This document shows positions 1-10,460 of a DNA stretch of 64,000 nt, piece after piece. How positions within the stretch are numbered: position 1 is the first letter of the stretch; each line of letters opens with the position of its first letter. The position numbers were made by a program, and so were the translations under genes. The notes under the pieces were generated by a model that ran no database searches, was not told the origin of the DNA, and saw nothing but the letters and a program-made list of their open reading frames with translations. The DNA is from Acanthochlamys bracteata. Its lineage: Eukaryota; Streptophyta; Magnoliopsida; Pandanales; Velloziaceae. The stretch spans positions 8,240,662-8,304,661 of the forward strand of contig CM034132.1 in NCBI GenBank assembly GCA_019914995.1, in the 5' to 3' direction.

Positions 1-1327
1 GGCGCACCTCTGCTTGTACCTTCTCCATTACCTTTGGGTTCCGTATTAGCTCTGTCATTGCCCACACTACCGTTGTTGCTGCTGTTTCTGTTCCCCCCGT
101 GAACATATCCTAAAAGTTTGAACAAAAAATGTCAAAATTGGTCAATAAGTTGGTGGCTGTGCAGGTTTGATTCCAAAACCGTTCATGTTTAAATTGAGTT
201 ATAAAGTTGTACCCAGCAGAATAATGGTCTAGATTAAATTTCAAGGTCATATTATATAGCTTGATAGATTGCTTACGATGATCAGAGCTTTGATGGTGAA
301 CATTTCCATAGGGAAATCATGGTTTCCAGATTCTTGAACGTTTAATAACACATCGACCAAGTCCTCCTCATACGGTCCGATCAGTTCTTTCTTTCTGGCA
401 TCCCTCCTCTGCAAGTGCTCGTCTATGATCTCGTTTAAGACTGCATCTATCTCTCTATGCACGTTTGTCAATTTGGAGCTTTCCTGAGTGAGTTTATCAA
501 AAAAGTGTCCCCAAGAGGGGAATAGATCAACGAAGCTGAACCCTGAGGTAAGCTCAATGGCCGATAGCATTGCCGATATGAACTGCGTCCGCATCTCGGG
601 CTTGCACATGGAGCTGAACGTTAACCTTGCTGTGATGGTGTTGAAGAGATGAAGGGCATTTTCTGAGATATTGATATTAGTCGATGTACATGTCTCCATG
701 ATCTCTCTTATCAGCTTCAAGTTTTCCTCTTTCATTATCGGCGTAAAGTCTTTCACACGCTTCGCATTCAGCAGTTCAACTGTGCAGATCCTCCGTATCT
801 GGTACGATAACGAAATCATTAATGTAACTTGCTAGTTTCAAGTCAGGTGGTAACTTCTAATACAATGCTCAACACAAAAAAAGTGCAAACAAATTTCTTT
901 TTTCGAATATGTTTTATTTTACCTTGCGCCAGTAGTCGCCATCGGGAGAAAAGGCAATATCCATGTTGCCGTAGCAAACGATGGTCCCGACAAGAAGCTT
1001 TGGCCGGTAGGCAAAATTGGAGTCATGGGTTTTCAAGATCTCACGAGCAAATTCTGCGGAGCAAGCTACGACGTTCTGTACTTCCCCAAGTTTGAGACTC
1101 ATAAGTGGACCATGTTTCCGTGACAAGTCTCGGAACCTACGATGAGGGACGTCTCCGAATAAATGGTGCATGCTGCCGACTACCGGCAGCCCCCATGGAC
1201 TCGGTAGAAGCTTGGCAGATGAAGAGACAACCAGTGACTTGCTTCTTGTAATAACACGGTTGAGTAACGTTAGAAACAATAACAAGATGGCTACAAGGAA
1301 AGGGAGCTGCTGCAGTTGGTTCTCCAT
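1..1327 (-). CDS. Cytochrome P450, CYP71D-like, 3' end beyond the window
   Basis: Haem-thiolate monooxygenase expected on the ER membrane, with an NADPH-P450 reductase as partner. Exon 1 (1327-923) gives a hydrophobic N-terminal anchor, a proline-rich hinge ([12 protein letters not shown]) and the helix C motif DYWRK. Exon 2 (798-277) resumes at [10 protein letters not shown] and runs to KALII. Exon 3 starts at 109 with [13 protein letters not shown], the oxygen-binding I-helix motif, and leaves the window before ExxR and the haem loop. Introns are 922-799 (124 bp) and 276-110, both GT-AG. The second is the usual CYP71 intron; the first, in helix C, is unusual. I chose the ATG at 1327 because a TATA-like box lies at 1371-1378. 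An ATG at 1351 is in frame, and the frame is open up to 1579. Sequence style recalls CYP71D oxidases of terpenoid metabolism; the substrate is unknown. Confidence 0.85.
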
Positions 1328-1370
1328 AGCCGCAGCTATCGTAGACTGCATGCTCCGAACTCTGTGCTCA

Positions 1371-1378
1371 GATTTATA
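1371..1378 (-). promoter_or_regulatory. Candidate TATA box of the first P450 gene
   Basis: TATAAATC on the minus strand, 44 bp before the preferred ATG at 1327. A start site about 25-30 bp downstream would fall after the alternative ATG at 1351, which favours the shorter protein. This is inference from spacing only. Confidence 0.4.
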
Positions 1379-1589
1379 CTTGTTATACATTGAAGGAACT
1401 AATCCAAATCCCTTGCATGCCTGACTGTAATCAAAACTGTGTTTGCAGCTACTCGTAGTCAATGTGGGTGCTATAGTACTTGGTAATGAGAATCTTGACG
1501 TCGACCCAGGTACCAAATTTTTGGCCAGGTGGCGTGATGGAGTCTGCAGAGCATAATAGCGTAACTGAAGACGGGACATGATACTACTT

Positions 1590-2997
1590 CACTTGCTTAT
1601 TTTACCTTTGCTGCCGCTGGAGTAAATGCTAATGAATAGAGAAGGTTGCGTATGTATGGTGTTGTCTCATCAGTATATCATATGGATTTATAGTGAAAGG
1701 AACAACTGTTGCTCTGTTTTCTCTTCAATATTAAAATATTTTATTGAAGATTCTCTGCTTCAGTTAGAAAGCATAAAAGACTGAATAAGAATAAACTGCC
1801 GGTCAAACGATGCGCGCAGGTTTGTTGAATATTGTGAAACTCTACATGGAAATCTATGTGCAAGAAACGACTTTCCGGACTAAGCGGAGACTAATGATTT
1901 AGGGGGCGTAAAATCATAGTCTTGACTTTCTTAATTGCCTGGTCATTTTCTATTGTCAGGACGTGCGATGTCCAATCACAAAAATTATATTCTTTTCCTA
2001 AAAACAACTTTTAAAAACAATTACAAAAAATATAAATTATTTAAATGTAGTTTTTTATAATGAACAGTTACTTCGTTGAAAAAATAAAAACATATTAAGA
2101 TGCGTTCTTTTACACCCAAAAGTTATTTTTTTTTCTATTAAGAAATCACTTCTAACTTACTTTTTATTATAAAAAAAATATAAAAAATCACTTCCAACAC
2201 ATTTTTTAATACAAAAATAATATATTATTTTTAATAATATTATTTCTAACAATTCACTTCTAAGAATTCACTTTTAAAAAATTCACTTCCAAAGTCAAAA
2301 GAACACACTCGAAGCGCATCATATTAATTTTTGTTGGAATAAGAAATAACTCTGAAATTCTAACCAGACATTTCTCGAATAGCTTGTTTACTAATTTATT
2401 AAATTTTCTTGTTTTCAAACTTATTTCTAATATAAAATAATTAAAATAATTTTTTATTAAAAACTTATTTTAGAAATTCATTTTTAATACAAAAATATAA
2501 AAGTTTATTTTATTAAATTGTAATTTTATTTTTTAAATTTATTTTTAAAATAAATAATTTTCTTCAAAATAAACACGCTCTAAAATTATATAGCTAATTA
2601 AGATAACGGTTCCCGTGGCTTACCTTAAGCAATTTAGTAATGGCGCTCGATTAAGCGTTAATATGGATATAACATAACGGTTTTGTTTTGTAGTCCCTGT
2701 AGTTTTGAATTTAAATTTAGAGATTAATGACGTTACAGGTAAGTTTAACCATCAATTTCTATTTTGAAGGGCCTATTTTCTTGCCACCCCACCTTTTTAT
2801 AATTAAAAAAATATAAACTTACATGGATTAAATATTTGAGTTATCTTGTTTTTTTATTTAACGGTCTTCTTTCCTTAGAGATTATTTTTTATAAAAACGC
2901 TTCTGGCTTATTAAATACACCAAAAAATCACTCAAATTAATTTTCTATGAATAAAAAAAGTCTTACTTCTAGTCCTTGAAAAGTATTTTCACTCTTT
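1590..2997. other. AT-rich intergenic DNA upstream of the first P450
   Basis: No open frame with coding character. From about 2098 to 2320 there is an AT-rich stretch with repeated 'attcacttc' words, and both outer ends contain GTTCTTTT in opposite orientation. It may be a decayed MITE but I could not find target duplications. The rest holds nothing I can name. Confidence 0.4.
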
Positions 2998-3240
2998 GAG
3001 AATGTTCGAGAGTCAAAAATATTTTTCTAAAATAAAAAATATATTTTTTATTTTAATAAACGAGTTTTTTCGACTACAAAATTATTAACAAATATAAATA
3101 ATAATAAAATTTATTTTATAAAATTATTTTATATTTTTTTAATTTTTAAATAAATTTATAAAATATTATAAAAAACTTATTAAAATATATAAAATAAAAA
3201 TTAAAAAGAGGTTTTGAGGATCGCACCGTCGAACATACTC
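2998..3240. mobile_element. Candidate MITE, 243 bp
   Basis: The ends are inverted: GAGAATGTTCGAG at the left and, read on the other strand, GAGTATGTTCGAC at the right (11 of 13 match). The interior is almost pure A+T and has no coding potential, as expected for a non-autonomous DNA transposon. No clear target duplication; superfamily not assigned. Confidence 0.4.
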
Positions 3241-3892
3241 TTATCTCATTGTGGTGTGAAGGAATGCTCAAAAAAATTATTATAATTATTGTTATTTATT
3301 TATAGAGTATTTTATTTCTCTCTGTCGATTCTATTTTGAAAAGCCGTGTTGCATTTTGTACCGAATGTTTTATTTTTCTTTTTTGTTTTATGAAATCTCA
3401 TTTAAATTTAAAGTTAATACTTTTAGTTGAATTTATCAAGTATTTCGTGATTTTCTTAAAAGAATGCTTTCTGGCTAAACTAAATCCTAATCAAGTTCAA
3501 TTTGCATATCATGCTTTGTGGAATTAATTTAAAATTATGTCCAATTCTTCTATGAAAAAAGGGAAAAATTTTATCAATATGGGCTTCTAAGTTTTTAACA
3601 GCTTAACCTTATTAGTGCACCTCAGTCCAAAGAGTCAACAAAAACCACACTTGCTAGCACCTCAGACCAAAAAGTTCAAAAAGTGCACCACGAGCTTTTA
3701 ATTCATCCAGATCAGACCGAAACCAGCGCAGCCACGACGATTGTGGACGGTGAAAAGAATCAAGGAAAAAAAATTCGATTACAACGGTGAGGGTTTGGAA
3801 GCACGGCGGCGCCAGTGATTTTGGGAGCCCCTGTGTTGTTTCGGATGGTGAGTAGAGAAAAAGAAAGCAAGAAATTGGTGGAGGAGAAAGAA
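3241..3892. other. Intergenic stretch with no recognised feature
   Basis: The only open frame of any size (3336-3527 plus, 63 aa) has no recognisable motif. The part from about 3600 to 3860 is less AT-rich and may be old genic or regulatory DNA, but nothing identifies it. Confidence 0.3.
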
Positions 3893-4155
3893 TTAGGCAT
3901 GGTTTGAGAACTCTAGTGTGCTGCTTATTTTTTAAAAAAAAGTATCAAACAGTAAAAAACTTGTTTAGTAATCGCTATTTTTTGTCAAAATAAACTATCT
4001 TTTGCTTTAAAAAAGCATAGAAATGATATTTTAGAAAAGAAACACGGAGCTTTTATTACTGCTTCGCTAGCCTTTTTTTCCCAAGTAATGTATAGCACTA
4101 GTTAGGAGTTATTTCTTAAAATCTTGTTGGCCTTATTATAACTTCTGATGTCATT

Positions 4156-4785
4156 TTGCTTCCACTAGTGAACACCCTTGGAAGGTTGATGTTGGGTCAA
4201 CAGGTGTATCTTCTAAGGTTATTGATCAATTTGGAGAAAGTAGGCAAACAAGATTTGCCAAGGATTTCATCTTTGATGAGAAAACAGGAAAAGAGATATC
4301 GGCCGCTTGCGAAATAAATTGACGAATTATGCAAGTTGATGGTAATTTGTTTTATATGTTTATATTTTTATTTTTGTGTGAGTATTTGTGCAATGAGATT
4401 CTGTTGTATACCTAAGTGAGTTTGTACATCCTATCTTTTGGTGTGGGATGTTAGCCAATTCTACAAGCCCTTCCCATGTTTAATATTTACAGATTTTGAT
4501 ATTTATAACTAGTTTTTTATTTCTTTTCTGCCTGCAGCAAGTTAATAATCCCAATGAGCCAAAGCTCAGCCCAGATTTCGTAGTACAAGACAAAGGGAGT
4601 TCCTTTTTGAAGCTCTACGCCTGAAACATCAAGCAAGTGAGACAGGACAGAAGCTTAGAACATTACAAGATGAGGCTGCAAAGAGCTATCTTGGAGATGA
4701 GTTAGTAGGCCAAGCAAAAGTTAGCACCATGCAAGCACTGGATGCAATCAGAAACAACTTCAAGGAAATGCAGAAGAATCTTTAG
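4156..4785 (+). pseudogene. Captured host-gene fragment, unrecognised
   Basis: Two exon-like blocks lie inside the outer Harbinger-type element. The first (about 4168-4340) reads EHPWKVDVGSTG, then a VIDQFGESRQTRFAKDF stretch. It loses frame near its end and stops at a GT donor before 'gtaatttg'. After an intron-like gap ending in CTGCAG, the second (from about 4538) reads NNPNEPKLSPDF. After a further frame change it gives a charged, coiled-coil-like stretch (LKHQASETGQKLRTLQDEAA) ending QKNL-stop at about 4785. Codon-level coherence and consensus splice borders suggest a spliced plant gene. I do not recognise the family. With its frame changes it cannot make a protein now. Confidence 0.5.
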
Positions 4786-5037
4786 TTCTGGCTCACCAGA
4801 ATTATGGGTGATTTAGAAGTCATGTTAGCTAGGGATGGGGCTTCGTGTGCCATGGTTTATCACTTATCTGTAGATCCTTTTGTTCGATAAAATAATGCTG
4901 ATGTTACGAGAATTTGCTCATCTTGTTTCCATTTGTGTAGTCTATTGCTTGTGTTTGTAGGTGAATGAATGTCATCTTTCTGAATGCAGTTTCTTATGTG
5001 AAGAACATAGTGTGCTTATGTGATCATGTATCATATA

Positions 5038-5084
5038 TATCGCGTGCCGTGATGCAATTACAAATAATATATATAGATAAGTTA
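5038..5084 (+). pseudogene. Relic C-terminus of Harbinger transposase in the outer element
   Basis: The plus strand reads RDAITNNIYR followed by a stop, matching RRDAIANKIYKQ-stop in the inner element and the HVYRDAIGMRMSNV-stop end of the transposase near 49.8 kb. It ties the element to PIF/Harbinger. Confidence 0.55.
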
Positions 5085-6156
5085 TGAATATTATATTTGT
5101 ACTTATTTTTATGTATGATTGCTAAATTATTAAAAATATAATTGTATTATTTATTTATTTTTTCCAACTTATCAATTATTATTTTATATATAATTAATTT
5201 ATATTTATATATTTAAAAGTAACTTTAGAATATTACAATAAATTAATAATAATATAATATATTTATTATTTTATAAATAGTAATATAGAAACTATTATAA
5301 AAAGTACCATAAAATATTAAATAAAAGGTATTATAAAATCAAATTTTAAAAATTAGATAATATATAAAAGTAGATTTAAAAATTTAACAATATATAATTT
5401 ATTATATATATATCTTTTAGTCATTATATCTTATTTATTTATAAGTAAAAGTTTAATCAATCATATTTTTAATTTTTATTTATGAAAAATCCTTCAAAAG
5501 CAATATTTATTCAAACATAATTTTTTAAAAAATAGTTTTTTCAGTAAAAACGCAACAGATACTTTTTTTTCAGCAAAAGTATAGGCATATTTGGCTCAGC
5601 TTATTTATTGCTTTTAGCAAAAAATAAGCGCTAAACAGTATAAAAGATGATTGAAAATGTATGCTTTTTATCGAAATAAGCTGCTTATTTTGGTCTAAAA
5701 AAAAAGCATCAGATCGATGCTTTTGAGAAAAGCACCGCGGAGCTTTTGTTCGCAGTGGCTGGAATTGTCTGTTCTACCCATTCTAACTTTACAAAATTAC
5801 AGAAGTCATATATCTGCTACCTACCCTCTCAACTCTCATTCTCTCAATTTTTCGATCGTATTTGCTCGCTCTCCTGCAGCCAAGATTTGCTTCCCCCGTA
5901 GCCGCGGTTTCCTTCCCCAACAGCAATTTTTGGTATTTTCTTCCTCCGACATCTTCTCCTAATGTCATGCTGCTCACTACTTTTTCCGACGCTGAATTGA
6001 GCTCGTCAGTGTTTGTCGGAACTCTAATTTTGTGTGTTTTCTTTTCCGACGCCGACTCGTCCTTCCACAAGATAGAAAAAGAGAGAGGGAGAGAGAAAGA
6101 AATCATTCGTTTCAACTTCAATTCGCTTGATTTAAAGAATAAAGCAGCTGTTCCAG

Positions 6157-6334
6157 ATGACAGAGGAGAAATCGCCGGAGAACGGAGGCGGATTGAATCC
6201 TGCCGGACGGAGCCGCGCTGCTACGCCGACCCATAAGGGGAAGTCTTGCAAGGGATATCTCTGCTATTCGTCGATTTTAAAGTCTGATGGCCGAAACCCT
6301 ATGTGCATTGGTATTAGCAGAACTCTGCAACACG
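6157..6334 (+). pseudogene. Captured first exon of a DUF8204-like plant gene
   Basis: An open frame from the ATG at 6157 begins MTEEKSPENGGG. It continues with the family hallmarks GRSRAATPTHKGKSCKGYL and SRTLQH, then meets a GT donor at 6335. From memory this matches the N-terminus of the plant DUF8204 family (annotated as zinc-ion-binding proteins, for example At3g60520), whose first exon also ends just after the RTLQ motif. The ~350 bp before the ATG look like a natural pyrimidine-rich 5' leader. No following exons of the family are seen before the transposon's right end, so this is a captured fragment, though it could be transcribed as a chimera. Family name rests on recall. Confidence 0.6.
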
Positions 6335-8007
6335 GTATTCTATTGCTTTCCGCCCTTATTTTTGTTGTTTCATGATTTAATGAATATATTTGGTTTACTC
6401 ATACAACGCAAGTCCCAATCAACCGATTGGGCAAACGTTAGAATTCGTTTTTCTTGTGGTGATGCATGCGATTTTAATTCTCAAATCTTTTTTTTTGTGG
6501 TAAAAAAGATTGCACTTTTCTGGTTGTGATGCCTTATAAAAATTGTATTTGTCACGTTTGGAGGTAGACGCTGTTGTTTTAGGAACTTCGAGTTTTGGTT
6601 CTTGGAGTGTGTGGTTTCTCTGATTATAAGATGGACTGCAATTGTTTTGGTTGATGGATTTGAGCTGGTGGATCTCTTGTTAAAAAATAGCATGATGTTT
6701 GCAAGTTAGTGATTGTCAACTTTTTTTCTGTTTTTGGATATAATATGCTTTTTCAGAATTGAGAATTTTCGGTTGCTGAGGTGACACATATTCTTTTTGT
6801 TTTTTAAATAAAATCCTAAAGAAGGTTACTTGGGTTCGATTCTATGTCCTGTTCAGTCTTCTGAAATAATTTCAGTTGTTACTTGTGTCTCTGGGATTTA
6901 AATATATACTTTAATAGAAAATAAAGTGGTATACACAAGTTAGAGGGAGTCATAATCTGGGGTTTAGTAACTTGAAGCCTCAATTGTTTCCTTCAATGAA
7001 GCTTTTCTTTTGTGGATTGATATACTTGTCTTTGCAGTGCCATAATTCATTTCTGCAATGGTGCTATAGTTTCTTGATTTTCAGGATGTCTGGGTGTAGA
7101 TGGTGCATTATGCTTCTAAATTTGAATCATGTAATGATGTTAGGAGAATCAATTGGTACTTTGAGGTGCAAAAGTGCTGTGATAATGCACCATTTATCAC
7201 CTTAGGACAGAGTAAAACTTTAGTGTGAGAAGCAGAGTTTGGAGTTCTTTAAGAATTTCTGGCTTGCAATCATCAAGAATCAATGTATAAGCCAATCTAG
7301 TTTCTGAAGTGAAGAAAACATTTTTGGTGAGTTCTGAGCCTTTACATCAGTAATTAATGATTGCTAAAAGATTAAGAGGGTCATCTTGAGCTCTTGCAAT
7401 CATCAAGAGATTCTTTATTGTTTCAATATTCTTCGTTTTTATTCATCGGTGTAGGCATTCATAAACTTGAAGAATGTGATATGAATTCTTTCTTACATGA
7501 GAAATTTGATTGAATCTGGAGCTTTAACTTGTTCGACTAGAAATTGAGGTCATTTCTATCTCTGGATGCATCTGTTAGGCTACTTGCAGTGTCAGGTGAA
7601 AGGGAAAGGTGTTACTAAGAAATGTTTAGTTATTATGACTACTTTGTTCTATCACTTTGTGAACATCTTTTTCTTATTTCTGTAAAGCATTTTTCTTTCT
7701 TATATATGTTTATATCAACCATGAATCTGTTGAAAGTGTTTCTTTTTTTTTTTTTTCTGAATTTCACTTTGTGAAGTAATAAGAAAAAGAAGTAAGTGAT
7801 TCTCTTACCTTGTTAATTTTTGCCATTATTTTATACCAATATTTTTCTTTGGTTTGGAGATAACTATTAAAAATGTAGCAATAAATTAGTTGAACTATAT
7901 ACATTTTGAAGTCTTTTTTTTTAAATTGTCATGTGCATGTGAAATTATTTTGATTTTCTTTTCAAATTTTTTTGTTTGTTGTAAAACTTAATTTCTGATT
8001 TTTCTAG

Positions 8008-8143
8008 GGCTGAACGTGAGAATTATATTTCATCAATAGTTGAAGAATTTTCTAATACATCTAATGTTCAAGCCGAAGACAATATTGACTAGCTGAATGT
8101 AGAGCGCCGTGATGCAATTGCAAATAAAATATATAAACAGTAA
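8008..8143 (+). pseudogene. Relic terminal exon of Harbinger transposase in the inner element
   Basis: After a CTAG acceptor the plus strand reads AERENYISSIVEEFSNTSNV, then, past one stop, LNVERRDAIANKIYKQ-stop. This lines up with the C-terminus of the transposase near 49.8 kb (AEHESFFSSSVEVSCSTSNV ... HVYRDAIGMRMSNV). It marks where transposon sequence resumes after the captured host DNA. Confidence 0.6.
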
Positions 8144-8768
8144 TTATGAATATAATGATTGTACTTGTTGCTATATATGATTGTTGAATTGTATCATTGT
8201 ATTATTTTTAATTAAACTTTTATTTAGAATTACTAATGTATTACTATATTTTTCTTTTTTACCAATTTATTAATTAAATATCAATTATTATTATATTAAA
8301 TAATAATATATTTATATTTACAAGTAATTTAAATATATTATGTTTTATAAATATTATTATAAAAAATATAAATAAAAATATTTAAAAAATATGTTATAAA
8401 ATTAATTTAAAGAAATTAGATAATATATGAAAATAAATTTAACATTCTAATAATATATTATTTATTACATATTTGAGGGTATTTCGGTTATTAAATATTT
8501 TATTCACTCATAAGCACAAGTTTAGCTAAACATATCTACAATTTTTTTTTACGAAAAAATTTAAACAGTAAAATTTATCCAAACAGAATTAAAAAAAATA
8601 GCTTTCTAATTAAAAGTTCAACAGTTGATTTTTTAACAAAAACATAGAAACAACAGCTTTTATTCTAAAGTTCTAAATTTAAAGTTTAGCCAAACATGCC
8701 TTATATAAACATCAGTTTTTATATAAAAACTCTAAATTTTAAACTTAGCCAAACATGACATGGCCTTA

Positions 8769-9742
8769 GGTCAGAGTGGATTTCTTTTTTTGTTCTAATT
8801 TAAGAAAATTTTCTATATTTTATTTTACCCTAGAAAAATTTCACAGATACGCGTTACGGAAACTTCTGGAATTTAAAAAACTGGGTTTAAGATCCATATT
8901 TTTATAACTAATGAATAATCGTCGTACATTTTTAGACAATTTAGGACTAGTTTTGTTTGTATATAGAGCTCGAAGTTGTATAGGAATCAAAATCAAATTC
9001 CGATATTATTAGAAAAATCAACATTTTAACGAAATAAAATATCCAAAATTGATGTTATCTGATAACCAAAAAAAAAAAAAGAAAGAAAGAAAAACTTTAG
9101 AATATCATAATTGAAGTAGTATTCCTTCAACGACAATAATTGGTATTAATATGATTCTAATTGTATTGTTTTTAATTGTTGGAATTAACTTTTTAAAAAT
9201 CATTTCTAAGAAAAATAAAAAAACAAACTATATCTTCTTTAACAAAAAATTTTCAAGAGAAAAATTAAAAAAATGAAAAAATATACAATGGTTATGCTCA
9301 ATAAATGTCAGTGAAAATACAATTTTGATGCAATTACTTTTTTCTATCAGTTAATAATCAATTACTGATCAGTTATCTATCAAATTTAGAAATCAACATT
9401 TTTCTGTTTTGCCCTTATTCTATCAGTTTTTTATTTCTATCCTTTTTGGATGACTTTTCTTAACAGCAATGTTTCTTGGATGCGATGGACTTGGTTTTTT
9501 TATCTCTTTTATTCTAGAAAGTCCTCTTTTTCTTTTGGAGCTTTTATAAGAGTTGTTTTTTTTTTATAAATCTTTTGTAATCCTCAAAATTTTATGGAGA
9601 AAATTTAGATTGTTCGAACAATTGCTAGATGTTGATAATTTTAATATATTCAATTTAGTACTACTGGATGTTTCTATTATAACGAGTGTTTTTCTAAAAT
9701 AGTCGGCTATCTCTGTTTTTTTCTTTTACTGAGTCCAAAAAG
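8769..9742. other. AT-rich intergenic DNA, no gene seen
   Basis: Long A and T runs, no frame with coding character, no clear repeat with other parts of the window. Confidence 0.4.
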
Positions 9743-10190
9743 ATATATATATAAGATAGGATATATGTACATGCTATTTTAAAGACATATATGTACATAT
9801 GCCAACCAAAAGTGGCCGGCGAGCTCTCCAAATCTAGTTTTCACTATTGGATATGAAGAACTATGAGCTGAGAATATGTTGATAAAATTTCAGCTCAATC
9901 GAAATACGAACCGACCTCCACCGGAACTCTTGATCAAAGTAACACAAAAATAAAATATATATATCTGTTGTCAAATTAAACTTTTTATGTTATTATTATG
10001 AAAAGTTCCGATGGAGGTTGATTCATATTCCGATTGAGCTAAAATTTTATCAACATGTCCTCACTCATAGTTCTTCATATCCAACGATAAAAATTAGATT
10101 TGGAAAACTTGCCGACCACTTTTGGCCAACATATATACACATGTGTCTTTAAGATGGCATGTACCTATATTCTATCTATATATATATACA
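9743..10190. repeat. Fold-back inverted repeat, about 190-bp arms
   Basis: The left arm (9743-9931) and right arm (10001-10190) are reverse complements at roughly 80% by eye, separated by a 69-bp AT-rich loop. Shared words include GGATATGAAGAACTATGAG and ATGTTGATAAAATTT. No coding potential. The layout fits a long-TIR MITE (Mutator-like or fold-back type). If transcribed it would form a long imperfect hairpin able to feed small-RNA production. No target duplication recognised. Confidence 0.8.
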
Positions 10191-10460
10191 TTATGACTTA
10201 TAATTATCTGTGTCTTTTAAATTTTTAGTTTTTTAAATATTGTAGAAATATTTGTTACAAAAAAAGATACTTATTTGAAATGTAGAAGACCTGCCAAACG
10301 TGCACCTCAAAAAAGAGAAACAAAAGAAAACAAAGAACACAGCGTATTCAAATGACATTGCACTACAATTAATTACATATAAGTGATGGTAATAGCGCTA
10401 TAGCTCATGCGAATGATAATTTATGTGAAAACATGTAGATAATTAAGTTATTAACGACCC
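10191..10460. other. 3' flank of the first intact type A P450
   Basis: The last ~90 bp resemble the sequence just past the stop of the other intact type A gene (53150-53253), so they belong to the duplicated unit and probably hold the 3' UTR. Confidence 0.5.

Larger units (their letters stand above)
5584..8700 (+). mobile_element. Inner non-autonomous PIF/Harbinger-type element with captured DUF8204 exon
   Basis: Ends are GGCATATTTGGCTCAGCTT and, read inward from the right, GGCATGTTTGGCTAAACTT. TTA follows the right end (8701-8703), and ATA precedes the left, one base off a TTA duplication. It sits inside the 3' part of the outer element: sequence before 5584 and after 8703 joins to match the inner element's own right end. 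The 5' ~170 bp and the ~600-bp block from about 8105 are shared with the outer element. The interior holds a host 5' leader, a first exon, intron-like DNA and, near the right end, a transposase tail. Confidence 0.75.
3896..8765 (+). mobile_element. Outer non-autonomous PIF/Harbinger-type element with captured gene DNA
   Basis: The left end is GGCATGGTTTGAG; the right end read inward is GGCCATGTCATGTTTGGCT. Both sides are flanked by TTA (3893-3895 and 8766-8768), the target duplication typical of PIF/Harbinger. The left terminal ~170 bp resembles that of the inner element at 5584, and both share a ~600-bp right-hand block (here 5038-5583 plus 8701-8765). That block opens with a reading segment ending RDAITNNIYR-stop, like the C-terminus of the Harbinger transposase at 49.8 kb. 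The middle is not transposon-like and contains pieces of a host gene. The right end is split by the inner element. Superfamily call is inference from TTA, termini and the transposase tail. Confidence 0.75.

Noticed and set aside
1352-1579. In-frame N-terminal extension of the first P450 that could mimic a transit peptide
   Set aside because: The TATA-like box at 1371-1378 lies inside it and P450 anchors are normally at the very N-terminus, so the open frame is probably chance.
5717-6236. Overlapping plus and minus open frames of 81-124 aa
   Set aside because: They lie in leader-like DNA before the DUF8204-type ATG, show no motif, and overlap on both strands.
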